Shown here piece after piece: positions 1-9,400 of a stretch of DNA of 13,506 bases (position 1 is the stretch's first letter; every line of letters begins with the position of its first letter). The notes under the pieces were generated by a model, which was not told the origin of the DNA, made no database searches, and worked only from the letters and a program-made list of their open reading frames with translations. Origin of the DNA: Acanthamoeba lenticulata (Eukaryota > Discosea > Longamoebia > Acanthamoebidae). The translations under genes and the position numbers were made by a program. The stretch spans positions 1 to 13,506 of the forward strand of contig NAVB01001023.1 of the NCBI GenBank assembly GCA_002179805.1, read 5' to 3'.

Positions 1-277
1 AACCCACGACTTCCTGAACATCGTTTACCCCCCCCCCCCAAACAAATCCCCCGTTGCCTGTACTCTTCGCGCCAAGACATCTTTGTGGTTGAAGATCATC
101 AACTTCTGAGAAGGGAACAGCCACGTCCGACCGAGCACTGTTGGCACAGCCCATCCCACCTTTAGACTTCACACTGCAAAGTGTTGGGTGCGCGATGTGA
201 TCGCATAGCCCCTTCTCGTATCGCCAGAGAGATCTCGAACGCAGGAGTAATGTTCACGTGTGTATTGTCACACCCCC
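1..277. other. Downstream flank of the Rieske gene, no gene supported
   Basis: This stretch follows the stop codon of the minus-strand Rieske oxidoreductase and presumably carries its 3' untranslated region. It has a run of C residues near positions 28-39 and otherwise mixed sequence. A plus-strand frame at 2-22 reads THDFLNI and is followed by a GT, so the last exon of an upstream plus-strand gene could end near here, but seven codons are too few to support that. No RNA gene or repeat was seen. Confidence 0.4.
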
Positions 278-2242
278 TTAGAGAGAAGACGTGGAGGCCG
301 CGTCGATGGGCGGGAGGGGCTTGGTCGCAGGGCCGTGCAGCACGGCGCCGGTCTTGCCATCGAAGCGCGAGCCATGGCACGGGCAGTCGTAGCTCTTCTC
401 GGCGTCGTTCCAGTTCACGTGGCAGCCCAGATGCGTGCACGTCGCACTGAACTTGTGCAGATGGCCTGCTCACGCGCATCGCGACTTGCCTGTTACCAAC
501 AGGCCGAGCAGAACCAGAGAGAGAGGGCAACAAGACATTACCAGAGTCATCACGGTAGGCGGCAACCACGCTGCCCTTATCCTTGCAGATGCCGCCGCAG
601 CCGGGCTTGAGGTCCTCGATGTCGGGACCCATCATGTGCTTCACGCGATCGCCGACAAAGTGCTTGGCCACGTGGGCCTGGATCTTGGCAGCGTCCATGA
701 ACGAGTGCGTGACGTCCCATCGCCGCGCGTCAAACATCTCAGCGTAGCGGTTGGTCCTGCCAACGATCATGTCGGCGATGATGCACGCCGCGGCTTGGCC
801 CTGCACACCACCACCCGAGTAAGTGAGCGTGAATCAAAATGGCGGCAGTCGAGGCAAGGCGTACGGTGGTGTGGCCCCACTTCATGAAGCCCGTGGCTGT
901 GTAGACGCTGTTGGTGCCGTGGTGCGCGTAGCCGATGTAGGGCAGCTTGTCGGCCGCCATGTAGTCGAACGCACCCCACTTGGCCACGACCTCCTTGACC
1001 GGGAAGTGGTGGCGCGTCCAGTCCTCGAGGGTGTCCAGGCAGCTCTCGGCGCCCTCCTTGGGGAAATCGCCCGCCGGGTGGCCCTCACCGCACACGACCA
1101 GGACGGGCTCGCCCGTGCCGTCGTCGTAGGGCCGGATGGAACGCGAGTGGGGCTTGGTCACCGAGATGTACATCTCTGTTTGGCGATGAAGACGACGATG
1201 GAGCCGTTAGCAAGCAACACCAACAACACAAGAAGAAGAGGGAGAAGGAAGAGCTGGGCTTCACCTTTGGGCATCTTGGAGTTGTCGGTGAGGGTGACAG
1301 CGATGGAGTAGGAGCGGTCGGGCTCGGTGACGGTAAAGTGGCCGGTGCGGTCGAGGAAGGGCAGGTGGGTGGCCACCACGACGTTGTCGGCCTCGAGCTC
1401 GCCGCCGCCGACGGTGGTCACCGTGTGAGGCGGCCCGCGGAGGCTCACGTCCTGGGCGCGCGTCATCTCGTAGATGGGCACGCCGGCCTTGTCGAGCACG
1501 TCGGCGATGCCCACCATGTACGAGTAGCTGTTGAACATGGCCTGGTTCTCGGCGCGGACGCCGCTGTAGAAGGGCACGCTCTCGGGCAGGTCGCCGTGCG
1601 AGTCGCTCACCTTGCTCGCTGCCAGGCCGGCCTTGGCGGCGCCCTCGGCCTCTGAGTCGACGGTGCTCGTTTCGTCGGGGTTCATGGCCCAGGTCGTGTG
1701 CGCGTTCCTCTGGAAGCCGCAGTCGATGTTGTACTTCTTCACCACTCGCTCGATGTCCTCGATGGCTAGTTGACAACAGCAAGAAGATGAGCAAAGCCCT
1801 GGGAGCAAAGGGGGCTTGGCTGACCGAGGAGGAGTGTACCTTCTTGGCTCATGCGGCCGTAGGTGCGGATGACGTCGTCGCCAAACTTGCTCTGGAGGAG
1901 GGTGAACACGTTCTTCTGGAGGCTGCAAAGCTTGGCTGTGCTGAAGCCGCCCACGCCCATGCCCACGCGGTGGGCCTCGAGGACGACCGTGCGCTTGCCC
2001 TCTTCATGCAGCTTGAGGGCCGCCGTCAGACCGAACATGCCGCCGCCTGATGATAAAGACCAACTCGAGGGTCAGGTCTTCAGACAACGCAAGTAAAGGT
2101 GCACGCCACACGCACCGATGACGGCCACATCGAACTTGTCGGTGAGCTTGCTCGCCAACTGGGGGAAGCGCTTGAACTCGCCAAACCGCTTGACGTGGCT
2201 CTTGATCCAAATGCTCGACTTGAGCGACGAACCGCAATTCAT
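278..2242 (-). CDS. FAD-dependent oxidoreductase (DAO type) with C-terminal Rieske [2Fe-2S] domain
   Basis: Six exons, given in coding order: 2242-2116, 2046-1840, 1765-1265, 1175-865, 800-542 and 465-278. The five introns are GT-AG, 64-89 nt long, and every join keeps frame, giving 530 residues. A dinucleotide-binding motif GGGMFG (G43, G45, G48) is split by the first intron and opens a glycine/D-amino-acid-oxidase-like fold, followed by [10 protein letters not shown]. The C-terminus has a complete Rieske centre: C478-T-H480-L-G-C483 and C496-P-C498-H499-G-S. C478, H480, C496 and H499 are the expected cluster ligands. C483 and C498 are the disulphide pair typical of high-potential bc1-type Rieske domains. 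The same domain order occurs in bacterial proteins such as Bacillus subtilis YhfW, whose substrate I do not know to be established. FAD probably takes electrons from an amine-like substrate and passes them to or from the cluster. The ATG at 2242 gives [10 protein letters not shown], which I judge the likely start; no clear targeting signal is seen. Confidence 0.85.
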
Positions 2243-2411
2243 TGCCTGTGTTTGTGGCTAGAGCGTGTCGGGATGAGTCCGAGCGAGGTTGGAGTTGCAA
2301 GGTCACCACTGTATGGGGGAGAAGGCGAGCTGGCACACCTGGGTGGTGGCTCGGGTCTTTGGTTGTTGGGTTGTGTGTGCAGCACCTGCGGGTAGTGAGT
2401 GAAATGGTACA
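2243..2411. promoter_or_regulatory. Short region between divergent genes
   Basis: About 170 bases separate the start of the minus-strand Rieske oxidoreductase from the open frame of the plus-strand hypothetical gene, so both promoters probably lie here. I see no clear TATA box. The plus strand has a frame from ATG 2273 (MSPSEVGVAR), and a GT at 2391 is followed at 2452 by a pyrimidine-rich tract ending in CAG. A 5' exon of the neighbouring plus-strand gene could therefore lie in this stretch. That is an inference from splice-like signals only. Confidence 0.3.
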
Positions 2412-3548
2412 GTGTGCAGCAAGCTTCTCGCTCTCCTCTCTTCTGCCGCGCAGGTCGCGCGTGTCGTCACGCGCTCATCGCGCACTCGTCCACCTCGTCC
2501 CTCAGAATTTCAGGAGGGAACTGGCCTCCTCGGCCGTAACGAAACATTGATCGGTCAGGCGAGACTGGCCAAAACCAGGCCGAGAGCTGGTGGGATTTCG
2601 TCAGCACGTGATCGTAACGACTACTTGGTCTTGGTTGGTTCATCAGCCGTAGTGGACACGAAAAGTAAAGTTCATTTTTGCCTGTCGTCATCCGACTCGC
2701 TTACAGCGTTCCCTGAGTGGAGGAGGTCGAAGAGGCCGTGTCGATGGGCGGGAGCGTTGGAAGTGCCAAACAGCAAGCGCCAACGTGCGCGCAAGCAAGA
2801 ACATGAAAATGAAGATACAGACAAGAAAGATCTGAGCTCGTCACCACATGCACTACTGGAAGTTGGAGCGCACGATCAGGTTGAGGCAGACGACTTCGAT
2901 CTCTGTTGGGACAGCTTCGCCTGGTTCGGGTCGGGCTGTGACTCAAGTATGCATAATGGGTTCCTCAGTTCAGAGAGCGAACCCACGTACATATGCGACG
3001 CGAAGGTGCACCCTTCAGGAGCGAAGGCACTGAGGAAGAGAGCCGGAGAAGGATGGAGAGTCGCCCCGCTTCCTCCTCTCGATGTCGCCGTCGGTCCGTG
3101 GCGCTTCGATCCCTTAGCCACCGAAGAGCGATTCGAACGCATCACAGGGGAGAAGAAATTGAGTGGCGTCGCCAACGTCGCCGGCGAAGGGGAAGAAGAT
3201 GCGAACCACGTATCTGGAGAGCTGCAACTGGCGGTCTTTCGTGCTTCGGCGATGAAAGCGGCTGGACAGCCTGGCGAGCGGCTCCAGGAGGACAGGTTCG
3301 AGGTCACGCACGTGTGTCACATGGATGACGCTCGCGAGTACGTTATCGTGATCGACAAAGTGGAGCGTCGGTTCGTGTTCGTCGGCGAGGACGGATGCCA
3401 CCCACATTGTGGTACCAACGAGTTTATCTACGACAACTCCCACGGAAGCGGACCGGGCCTCATGGGCCATCTCGCGCAACGAAACACGCTTGAGAGCCTT
3501 CTGGAAACCGCTCGCCAACGGTTCGTCCAGTTTAGTACAAACACTTAA
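2412..3548 (+). CDS. Hypothetical protein, 5' end unresolved
   Basis: One frame is open from 2412 to the TAA at 3546-3548 (378 codons). It opens with GTG, and its first in-frame ATG is at 2949, which would give 199 residues. Either the gene starts at 2949 or an upstream exon joins at an acceptor such as CAG 2452 or ACAG 2706. The downstream half is convincing, with varied composition and GC-rich third positions; an example is the stretch EYVIVIDKVERRFVFVGEDG. That stretch is followed by HPHCGTNEFIYDN and a helical C-terminus. The upstream part contains a basic patch KRQRARK followed by acidic residues, like a nuclear signal, but it also overlaps an antisense piece resembling the Rieske gene tail, so its coding status is doubtful. 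I recognise no domain. The gene is convergent with the U-box gene, 79 nt from stop to stop. Confidence 0.5.
   Translation: MCSKLLALLSSAAQVARVVTRSSRTRPPRPSEFQEGTGLLGRNETLIGQARLAKTRPRAGGISSARDRNDYLVLVGSSAVVDTKSKVHFCLSSSDSLTAFPEWRRSKRPCRWAGALEVPNSKRQRARKQEHENEDTDKKDLSSSPHALLEVGAHDQVEADDFDLCWDSFAWFGSGCDSSMHNGFLSSESEPTYICDAKVHPSGAKALRKRAGEGWRVAPLPPLDVAVGPWRFDPLATEERFERITGEKKLSGVANVAGEGEEDANHVSGELQLAVFRASAMKAAGQPGERLQEDRFEVTHVCHMDDAREYVIVIDKVERRFVFVGEDGCHPHCGTNEFIYDNSHGSGPGLMGHLAQRNTLESLLETARQRFVQFSTNT
2701..2760 (-). pseudogene. Possible remnant copy of the Rieske gene's 3' end
   Basis: Positions 2732-2754 match 294-316 at 22 of 23 bases, the single difference being at 2739 versus 301. In the minus-strand frame both encode LPPID. 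The intact gene continues as AASTSSL and stop; this copy continues as TASSTSSTQGTL and stop. Just upstream on the minus strand the same frame reads CAHVGAC, faintly like the first Rieske motif CTHLGC, but the second cluster motif is absent. A decayed partial duplication fits, and chance similarity is not excluded. It lies antisense to the upstream half of the neighbouring hypothetical open frame. Confidence 0.3.
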
Positions 3549-3627
3549 TGCTGTGCGGCCGGCAGACACGTACTACACTGCGTAAAACCTTTACTGTTTC
3601 AAACCTTTACAAAGCGGAGAGGCATGC
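3549..3627. other. Gap between convergent gene ends
   Basis: These 79 bases separate the TAA of the plus-strand hypothetical gene from the stop of the minus-strand U-box gene. Both 3' untranslated regions must end within or beyond this gap and may overlap. No canonical AATAAA is seen on either strand. Confidence 0.4.
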
Positions 3628-5934
3628 TTAGGCCGTCAGCTCGGCTGCGAAGCCGCACACGAGGTCGGTCTCGGGGTGGCGCACAAGGCAGCCTGACGCG
3701 AACTCAACAAGACCCGCCTCCCAGCCGCGCATCTGGCGGAGGTCGTCCACAACTCGCGGCGAACCAAAGTAGGGGTGGCTGACCACAGGGCTCTCCGTGA
3801 AGCCGTGGCCGAGCGATACGCAACGTACGCCGTTGATGACCATGGTGTGACCCTCATCGAGCACGAAGCTGTAGACGGCCTCACAAGGGCGCTCGACAAC
3901 TTGGCCCAGCTCGCAGGGGAACCGCCAGCGCCCTTCGGCGTCGCAGACCGGGTGGTAGGGCGTGACCAGCAGGGAGCTGCCCTCGAGCTCGACCAGGGCC
4001 GCGCGGCCGGCGTGGCAGTGCGTCTTGATCACGCACAGAACACGCGCCGCGCCGGACGCGGCGTCGGGCGTCGCCACAAGGTCGCCCTTGGCCACGAGGG
4101 CCAGCGCCTTACGGGAGCCGTCGGCCATGAGGGCCGTGCAGTCGCCGTGGAAGCACGGGTTGGACGAGTTGTGGTAGCTGCTCATGCTGGCCGGCGGGCG
4201 GTAGGTCGGGTCGTGCGTGGTGGGCTTGACGGAGGGCTTGGGCGGGGGCAGCTTCACAAAGATGTCATCGAGCTCGTCGCGCAGCTGCTGGAACAGCCGG
4301 CCTCCATAGTGCTGCAGGCCCGGGTCCTTGAAGTTGGTGCACTGCTGGAGCAGATGGGCGCGCGCCAGCGACGGCAGGTAGTGTCGGCCCCACTTCTTGA
4401 ACCAGTCCTCGCGCGAGAGCGCCTCCGTGATCTGGCCGGTCAAATCCTCGGCCAGGCTCGCAGCCCGCGGGTCGCGGTCCTTGATGGCTGCAGCCTCAGT
4501 GGCAAGCGCCTTGATGCCATCGCCAGCCTCGTGCGGCGCGGTCTTCATCAGGCCAACGGCCGTGGTCACGCCATCGACCAGGCGCAGACGCAGACGCTGG
4601 ACCTGGACTTCAACACCGCCAGTGCGACTGGTGCCCTCGACGGAGCTCTCGACGGGCTCCTTTGCGCCGTGGAGCTCGTATTTGAGCGTGACTCGCAGGT
4701 AAGGCTGGTCGGCCGCGGTTGGCAGCTGCGCCATGCGCACGATGACGTCGCGGCTCTGTCCGAACTGGAGCGAGCCCAGGGCGACCTGGGCGCCCCATGA
4801 GGTGATGGATGCCGTGTTGCCGCCGGGCAAGCCTCCATCGACGATGCGTGCGCCATTGACGGGCTCCAGGGAGAGCTGGGCGCTGGCGGCCATGGTGACG
4901 AGCTGGTTGCTCAGTGTGTTGACAAAGGCCGTGCCGACGAAGGAGCTGTCGGGAATGAACGAGTACAGACCGCCGCCCTCCACGGCCAGGCCGCGCAGGA
5001 GCTCGCTGTTGATGTCGTAGCCAAAGCCAAAGGTGGAGATGGTGCACGATAGGTCGGAATGCTGGTCGCGATAGCGCTTGAGCATGGCCAGCTCACCGCG
5101 CGGCGGGGACACGTTGGGCAGGCCGTCGGTGAGCAGCAGCACGGTAGCCAGTCGCCCGCCCTCGGCGTGCTTGCGTAGCATCTCGAGGCCGGTGTGGAGG
5201 CCATCCCACAGATTGGTTGTGTCATCGGGCGTGAGGGCGTCGACACGGGCCTTGAAAGTGCCCTTGGCCTCGGGCGTCATTGGGGTCAGGTCGCACAGGG
5301 TGCTGGCCGTGGTGGAGTAGACGACAATGCCCAGCCGGTCCTCGGGGTGCAGGGAGCTGATGATCGTGTTGGTTGCATGCTTGACCACGTCGAGCAGCGA
5401 TAGACCGTGCCGCTCCTCGCGGCCAGTAGCTGTCTTCATGCGCGCCTCAGTGCCCATCGATCCCGAGATGTCGATGACGCAGCAGATGTCCGACGGCGTA
5501 CGGGTCGTCCCCTCTGGCGGCCTGATGGAGACCAATACGTCATGTTCGCCCTTCTCGCCGTCAGCGCCATCTGCCTTGCGCGCCTCGACGTGCAACGCGA
5601 CCACTCCCTCGGTTCCCTGCGGTTGGAGTGTTGCTTGGGGCTTGGCCTCGGGCTGCTTCTGCTCTACGACTGGCAGGCCGAGCTCGCGGCGCCTCTCGTT
5701 AATGGCGTCTTTTAGCGCACGGTTCGGGACAAGGTCGGCGAGCGTGAGGCGGGAGCGAGTGATTGGGGATGTGTCGTGCTGCTTGAGCCAGGCTTCAATG
5801 GCATTGCGCTCGTAGGAGTTACCCTCGGTGTCCACCACAGGGTCCTGCATGACCTCCTGCGTCAGGGGACAGATGAAGCTTGCTGAAAAGCTTTCATCTT
5901 GTTGGTCGTCCTTGGTTTGGGGCTGCGTTTGCAT
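3628..5934 (-). CDS. U-box / VWA / Vwaint / Vint (Hint-type) protein
   Basis: A single uninterrupted exon of 768 residues starts at ATG 5934. Residues 18-85 form a U-box (FICPLTQEVMQDPVV then a WL-x-TSPITR core), the E2-binding fold of one class of ubiquitin E3 ligases. Residues about 147-345 are a von Willebrand A domain with an intact metal site: D155-I-S157-G-S159, then TT at 239-240 and TDG at 269-271. Residues about 355-565 match the Vwaint type of linker. From C594 (PCFHGDC) to the end is a Vint/Hint domain, the self-processing fold shared with Hedgehog and inteins; it has the TxxH motif T658-P-Y-H661. By analogy the chain could cleave itself at C594, but no ligated downstream part exists here because the Hint domain reaches the C-terminus. 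There is no signal peptide or membrane segment, which fits a cytosolic ligase. The lack of introns contrasts with most of its neighbours. Confidence 0.93.
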   Translation of the reverse strand: MQTQPQTKDDQQDESFSASFICPLTQEVMQDPVVDTEGNSYERNAIEAWLKQHDTSPITRSRLTLADLVPNRALKDAINERRRELGLPVVEQKQPEAKPQATLQPQGTEGVVALHVEARKADGADGEKGEHDVLVSIRPPEGTTRTPSDICCVIDISGSMGTEARMKTATGREERHGLSLLDVVKHATNTIISSLHPEDRLGIVVYSTTASTLCDLTPMTPEAKGTFKARVDALTPDDTTNLWDGLHTGLEMLRKHAEGGRLATVLLLTDGLPNVSPPRGELAMLKRYRDQHSDLSCTISTFGFGYDINSELLRGLAVEGGGLYSFIPDSSFVGTAFVNTLSNQLVTMAASAQLSLEPVNGARIVDGGLPGGNTASITSWGAQVALGSLQFGQSRDVIVRMAQLPTAADQPYLRVTLKYELHGAKEPVESSVEGTSRTGGVEVQVQRLRLRLVDGVTTAVGLMKTAPHEAGDGIKALATEAAAIKDRDPRAASLAEDLTGQITEALSREDWFKKWGRHYLPSLARAHLLQQCTNFKDPGLQHYGGRLFQQLRDELDDIFVKLPPPKPSVKPTTHDPTYRPPASMSSYHNSSNPCFHGDCTALMADGSRKALALVAKGDLVATPDAASGAARVLCVIKTHCHAGRAALVELEGSSLLVTPYHPVCDAEGRWRFPCELGQVVERPCEAVYSFVLDEGHTMVINGVRCVSLGHGFTESPVVSHPYFGSPRVVDDLRQMRGWEAGLVEFASGCLVRHPETDLVCGFAAELTA

Positions 5935-6408
5935 GCTTGGTGTGCGTTTTGTGGTTTAACAACGACTCCACCACTACCGCTACACCCCGCTGGCCCTTCA
6001 TTGAACAAGTATTTATGTGAAGCGTTGTTATTCTATTTCTTTGACATTTCTTGCACCTCTCCACAAAGTATGCTAGGAAATGCGAAGAAGAAAACGGTCA
6101 AAATTCAGGGCCTTGTTGAAATGGAACCGGTCCGGTAATGGCAGAGATTGGCACCCAGAGGAGTGGCACAGGTTTTTGAGGACGTCAGTCGGCTTACCTA
6201 GCAGAACGGCCCACAACAGCATCTGGCAGATCGCACTCATGCCGCTACAGTACCTTTAGTTGCCCGACACAACAGAAAAGTCCGCCCTAAGAGCTTATCG
6301 GGGCATAACTTATGTCCGAGTGCGCTGTACTGGGCTTCCAAACACCTCCATCATGGACCGTCCTTCTCCACAACACATGACGACCACCTCACCCGTACGT
6401 ACAGAATA
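5935..6408. promoter_or_regulatory. Intergenic region shared by two divergent genes
   Basis: This 474-base stretch separates the start of the minus-strand U-box gene from that of the plus-strand EF-1A-like gene, so it should hold both promoters and 5' untranslated regions. It is richer in A and T than its surroundings, mostly between about 6000 and 6120. The inverted sequence ACCGGTCCGGT lies near 6126-6136, and GTACGTAC lies just ahead of ATG 6409. I see no convincing gene here; a 79-codon plus-strand frame at 5899-6138 starts inside the U-box gene and looks accidental. Confidence 0.5.
6010..6017 (-). promoter_or_regulatory. TATA-like element upstream of the U-box gene
   Basis: Read on the minus strand this is CATAAATA, close to the TATAAATA consensus, and it lies 76 bases upstream of the U-box ATG. 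The spacing suits a TATA box with a short leader. It is one AT-rich octamer in an AT-rich stretch, so the assignment is tentative. Confidence 0.3.
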
Positions 6409-9400
6409 ATGTCAGAAAAAGAAGACCTCACCAGATTTGCGTGGCAGGTCGTGGTTGTCGGTCCTTCAGGCCACGGTGCGTCGGCAGTACTCCAATGTCT
6501 GTGCGGGAAGGGTCTTGGCAATGAGCAGTATGTTGCGCAACAGCGCGCCTACGCCAAGGTCTCCCATTTTCCTCTTCCCCCCCCCCCTCTCATTACTCAT
6601 AGGAATGAGAACTCTTCTTGGGAGAATTCCTAACTTGTGCTTTCCCCCAATGGGCATCCCAACACTACCACCCGAACGTTGGCACAGAGCCTTTGCATAA
6701 ATCCAAATACCATCCTGATCGATCGCACCAGAGATGAGTTCGTTGCGCGGCACACTCTCTACGCGCGGTACGACCCCAGTTGGGGTAAATTGTGGAGGGT
6801 GTGGCACCGATCCTTGTTGCGCTGGCTAACTGTGTTGTGTTTGATGGCGTGATGCTAGGGTGGTGAAAGCTGATCATGATGAGACTTGCTTCACGCTAGT
6901 GAGTGTGCCTGGACGACCTCACCTGCTCGCCACTTTCATCCGCAACGCCTGTCTGGTACAGAACCCGTCATGACAGCGATTCTCTTCCTATTAACCACCA
7001 TCCACAGGCTGACTCGGCTGTGCTGGTGGTGGCTGCCGATGTCGATGTGGAGGACTCAACAAATGGTGTAGCACGCGCCCTCTTGACACAAGCGATCGTG
7101 CTCAAGTGCCTTTCCATTTTTCCTCTCTTTTTTTGTGCGATTATTCATTCTTATTATTTAATGCATGACGAGCACAGGGCACTCGAGATGGAGGACATTG
7201 TGGTGTGCGTGACAAAGCTTGATCTCATAGCCATGGAAGGAGAGCTTGGGCAACAACAGGCATTTGAGCGAACCAAGCGTTTTGTCATGAATCTGCTCAC
7301 TGAGCATCCATTGCTTCGATTCAACCCGTAACACACACACCTTCCACTCCCCTCGCCAGAGCATGTGGACCAGTACTGAGCTTCTTGTCTGGCGGCCAAT
7401 GGTGCACAGGTCCGGCATCACGGTGGTTGGCGTGAGTGTTGGGGAGGAGGAGCACCGCGGCATCAGTGGAGAACCGTATGCCTGGTCAGATGGTGGGCAG
7501 ACCCTCCTTCAAGCCCTGCGAGCTCAAGTGCTGTGCGTTCTCCTCCCATGCGACAATCACATCGCGTGGACGACCGCTCTGGTGGCTCCCACATTCATCG
7601 TGAGTTGTATGTGTTTGTATGTGCTCATCTACTGGCCCAGGCGGGATTGGCGTTGTGATATGCGGACGCCAACTGAGCGGCCAACTCAAAAAGTACGACC
7701 TCTAACTTCAATCAATTCTCCTGACGCGTTTACTGACGATGAACACACAGGGGCGACATGCTAGCGTGCTGTCCGAACGACCCCGTTGGGTGGAAGTGGA
7801 TCGACTTGAGGCGCGTCAAGAGCAATCAAGCGTCTCTCCACCGGTTCAAGACGTTTGAGATCGAGACGTTTTACGAAACACTGCAGGAGAGCAAGCCCGG
7901 TGAGATGGTCGGAGTGAACCTGCGCAATGGACCATCGCACTTTGCCTTTCCCCCCGGTGCATTCTTTGCGTTCCATTGTTTGAACGTGCTTGAAGCACGA
8001 CTGATGCGTGGGCCACGATACACAGGCGTCATGCTCATGCCAGCCGACGAGTATGCCGCATCGCTTGTGGAGCTTACGGCCATGGAGCTGGTCGTCCAGG
8101 TGGTGGCAGTGGATACCCGCGCCAAGGTGCACACTCGAGCCCCCAGACATTGCCCGTCACCGCAGTCACTTAACCACAAGGTTCGCCGTTCACGATCGAT
8201 CTGCTGCAGGGCAAATCAAGCAAGACGGCCTTTGGCGTAGGCTACACTCTCGTTATGTGCGCATACCATGCACGTGTGGCATGCCTGGTATGGACATCAA
8301 ATGCCTCATATTTGCAGTCCAGTAGCCTCACCTTGCCCTGCACGGCGCGCCAGGTCGTGGAAGTCACGGCGACGGCGGATCTCACCTCCGACGGCCAACC
8401 AACTGACGGCACAGAAGGTCGGGTCGCCAAAGAGAAGGTCGATATCGGACAAGGTACTACTTCTCTCTCACCTGATATGTTCCGGGCACACGCACATACG
8501 CACACGCCCCTCCTTGGGACTCATGCTCCGACAGTGGCACTAGTGCGGTTGCGCCCGCTCAAGCCAGTGGTGGTGGAGGAGCATACGAAGTTTCCACAGC
8601 TTGGGCGCGTTCTCCTCCTCGATGGTGCCGTCTTGGTACGTACCACGATTCACCAGCACAGACACCGTTGGATGACCAGCACTTTTAACTGCTCCGCAAT
8701 ACGTCATCTCTGCAGCTGGCCCACGGCAAGGTGCAGTCAGTCGTGCGTCAGCTCAAGAGCGAGTTTACAGAGCGTATCAGCCCAGCCCATGCGGCGTATG
8801 GTTCGAGCACATGACAACCTTTGGTGGTTCTTTGCTTAAAAGCTAATCAGTTGCACCGACCAGTAATCGAGGCGATGCGCGCGCAGCCTGTCATTGTCCA
8901 GAGTCGGGACAAGCACCACAACGGTCTTCTTCACTTGGCCTCCAAGGTTCGTTTGTTTGTTTAATGATCGTGGCTATGGCATGATGGCTTGCACAACCTC
9001 ACCACCGTCCATCCGACTTCAACTGTGAACACAGGAGTTGGGTTGCCGCGAGGTCTTGCTGGCCGCCCTGGACAACCTAAGGCAACACTGTGATGACGAA
9101 ACGTGTCGACGATTGCTCAATGTGCGCAATGACGATGGCCTGACCGCGCTCCAGGTCGCTCTCATCGCTGGTACCGCGAGATCGTCCCTTTCGGTCGCAA
9201 CGTGCTTGATTAAAGGTGGGCTATGAGCGCAGGCAATGAGCAGGCGGCAGCGATCCTGTTAGGCAGCGGGGCTCGGCTCCATTGGCATGTGGCGCGAGCG
9301 CATAGCGCCGGCGGCTGGGCAAGACGACAACGACGTCAACCAAAGGAAGCCTCCACGCGGCCATCCGCCTCCGGCCATTTTGAAAGCTTAGGTTTGCATG

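Noticed and set aside
1..116. Possible last exons of an upstream plus-strand gene (THDFLNI, then IINF and stop)
   Set aside because: Only about 11 codons, a non-consensus donor GTTTAC, and no identifiable protein.
1158..1928. 256-codon minus-strand frame as a single exon of the Rieske gene
   Set aside because: It includes intron sequence at both ends (1839-1766 and 1264-1176); the spliced version restores family-like sequence at both joins.
2404..2550. Short plus-strand frame MVQCAASFSLSSLLPRRSRV resembling a mitochondrial presequence
   Set aside because: It ends after 48 codons, and its start overlaps a pyrimidine tract ending in CAG that looks more like an intron acceptor. No join to a downstream frame was convincing.
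3775..4800. 341-codon plus-strand open frame opposite the U-box gene
   Set aside because: It is the antisense shadow of a GC-rich coding region, low in complexity (Arg, Gly, Ala, Val), with no domain. The minus-strand frame has clear U-box, VWA and Vint motifs.
6580..6592. Run of C residues in intron 1 of the EF-1A-like gene, as a possible regulatory element
   Set aside because: It is a simple homopolymer in a pyrimidine-rich intron, similar to the run near 28-39. No structure or repeat unit suggests more than slippage.
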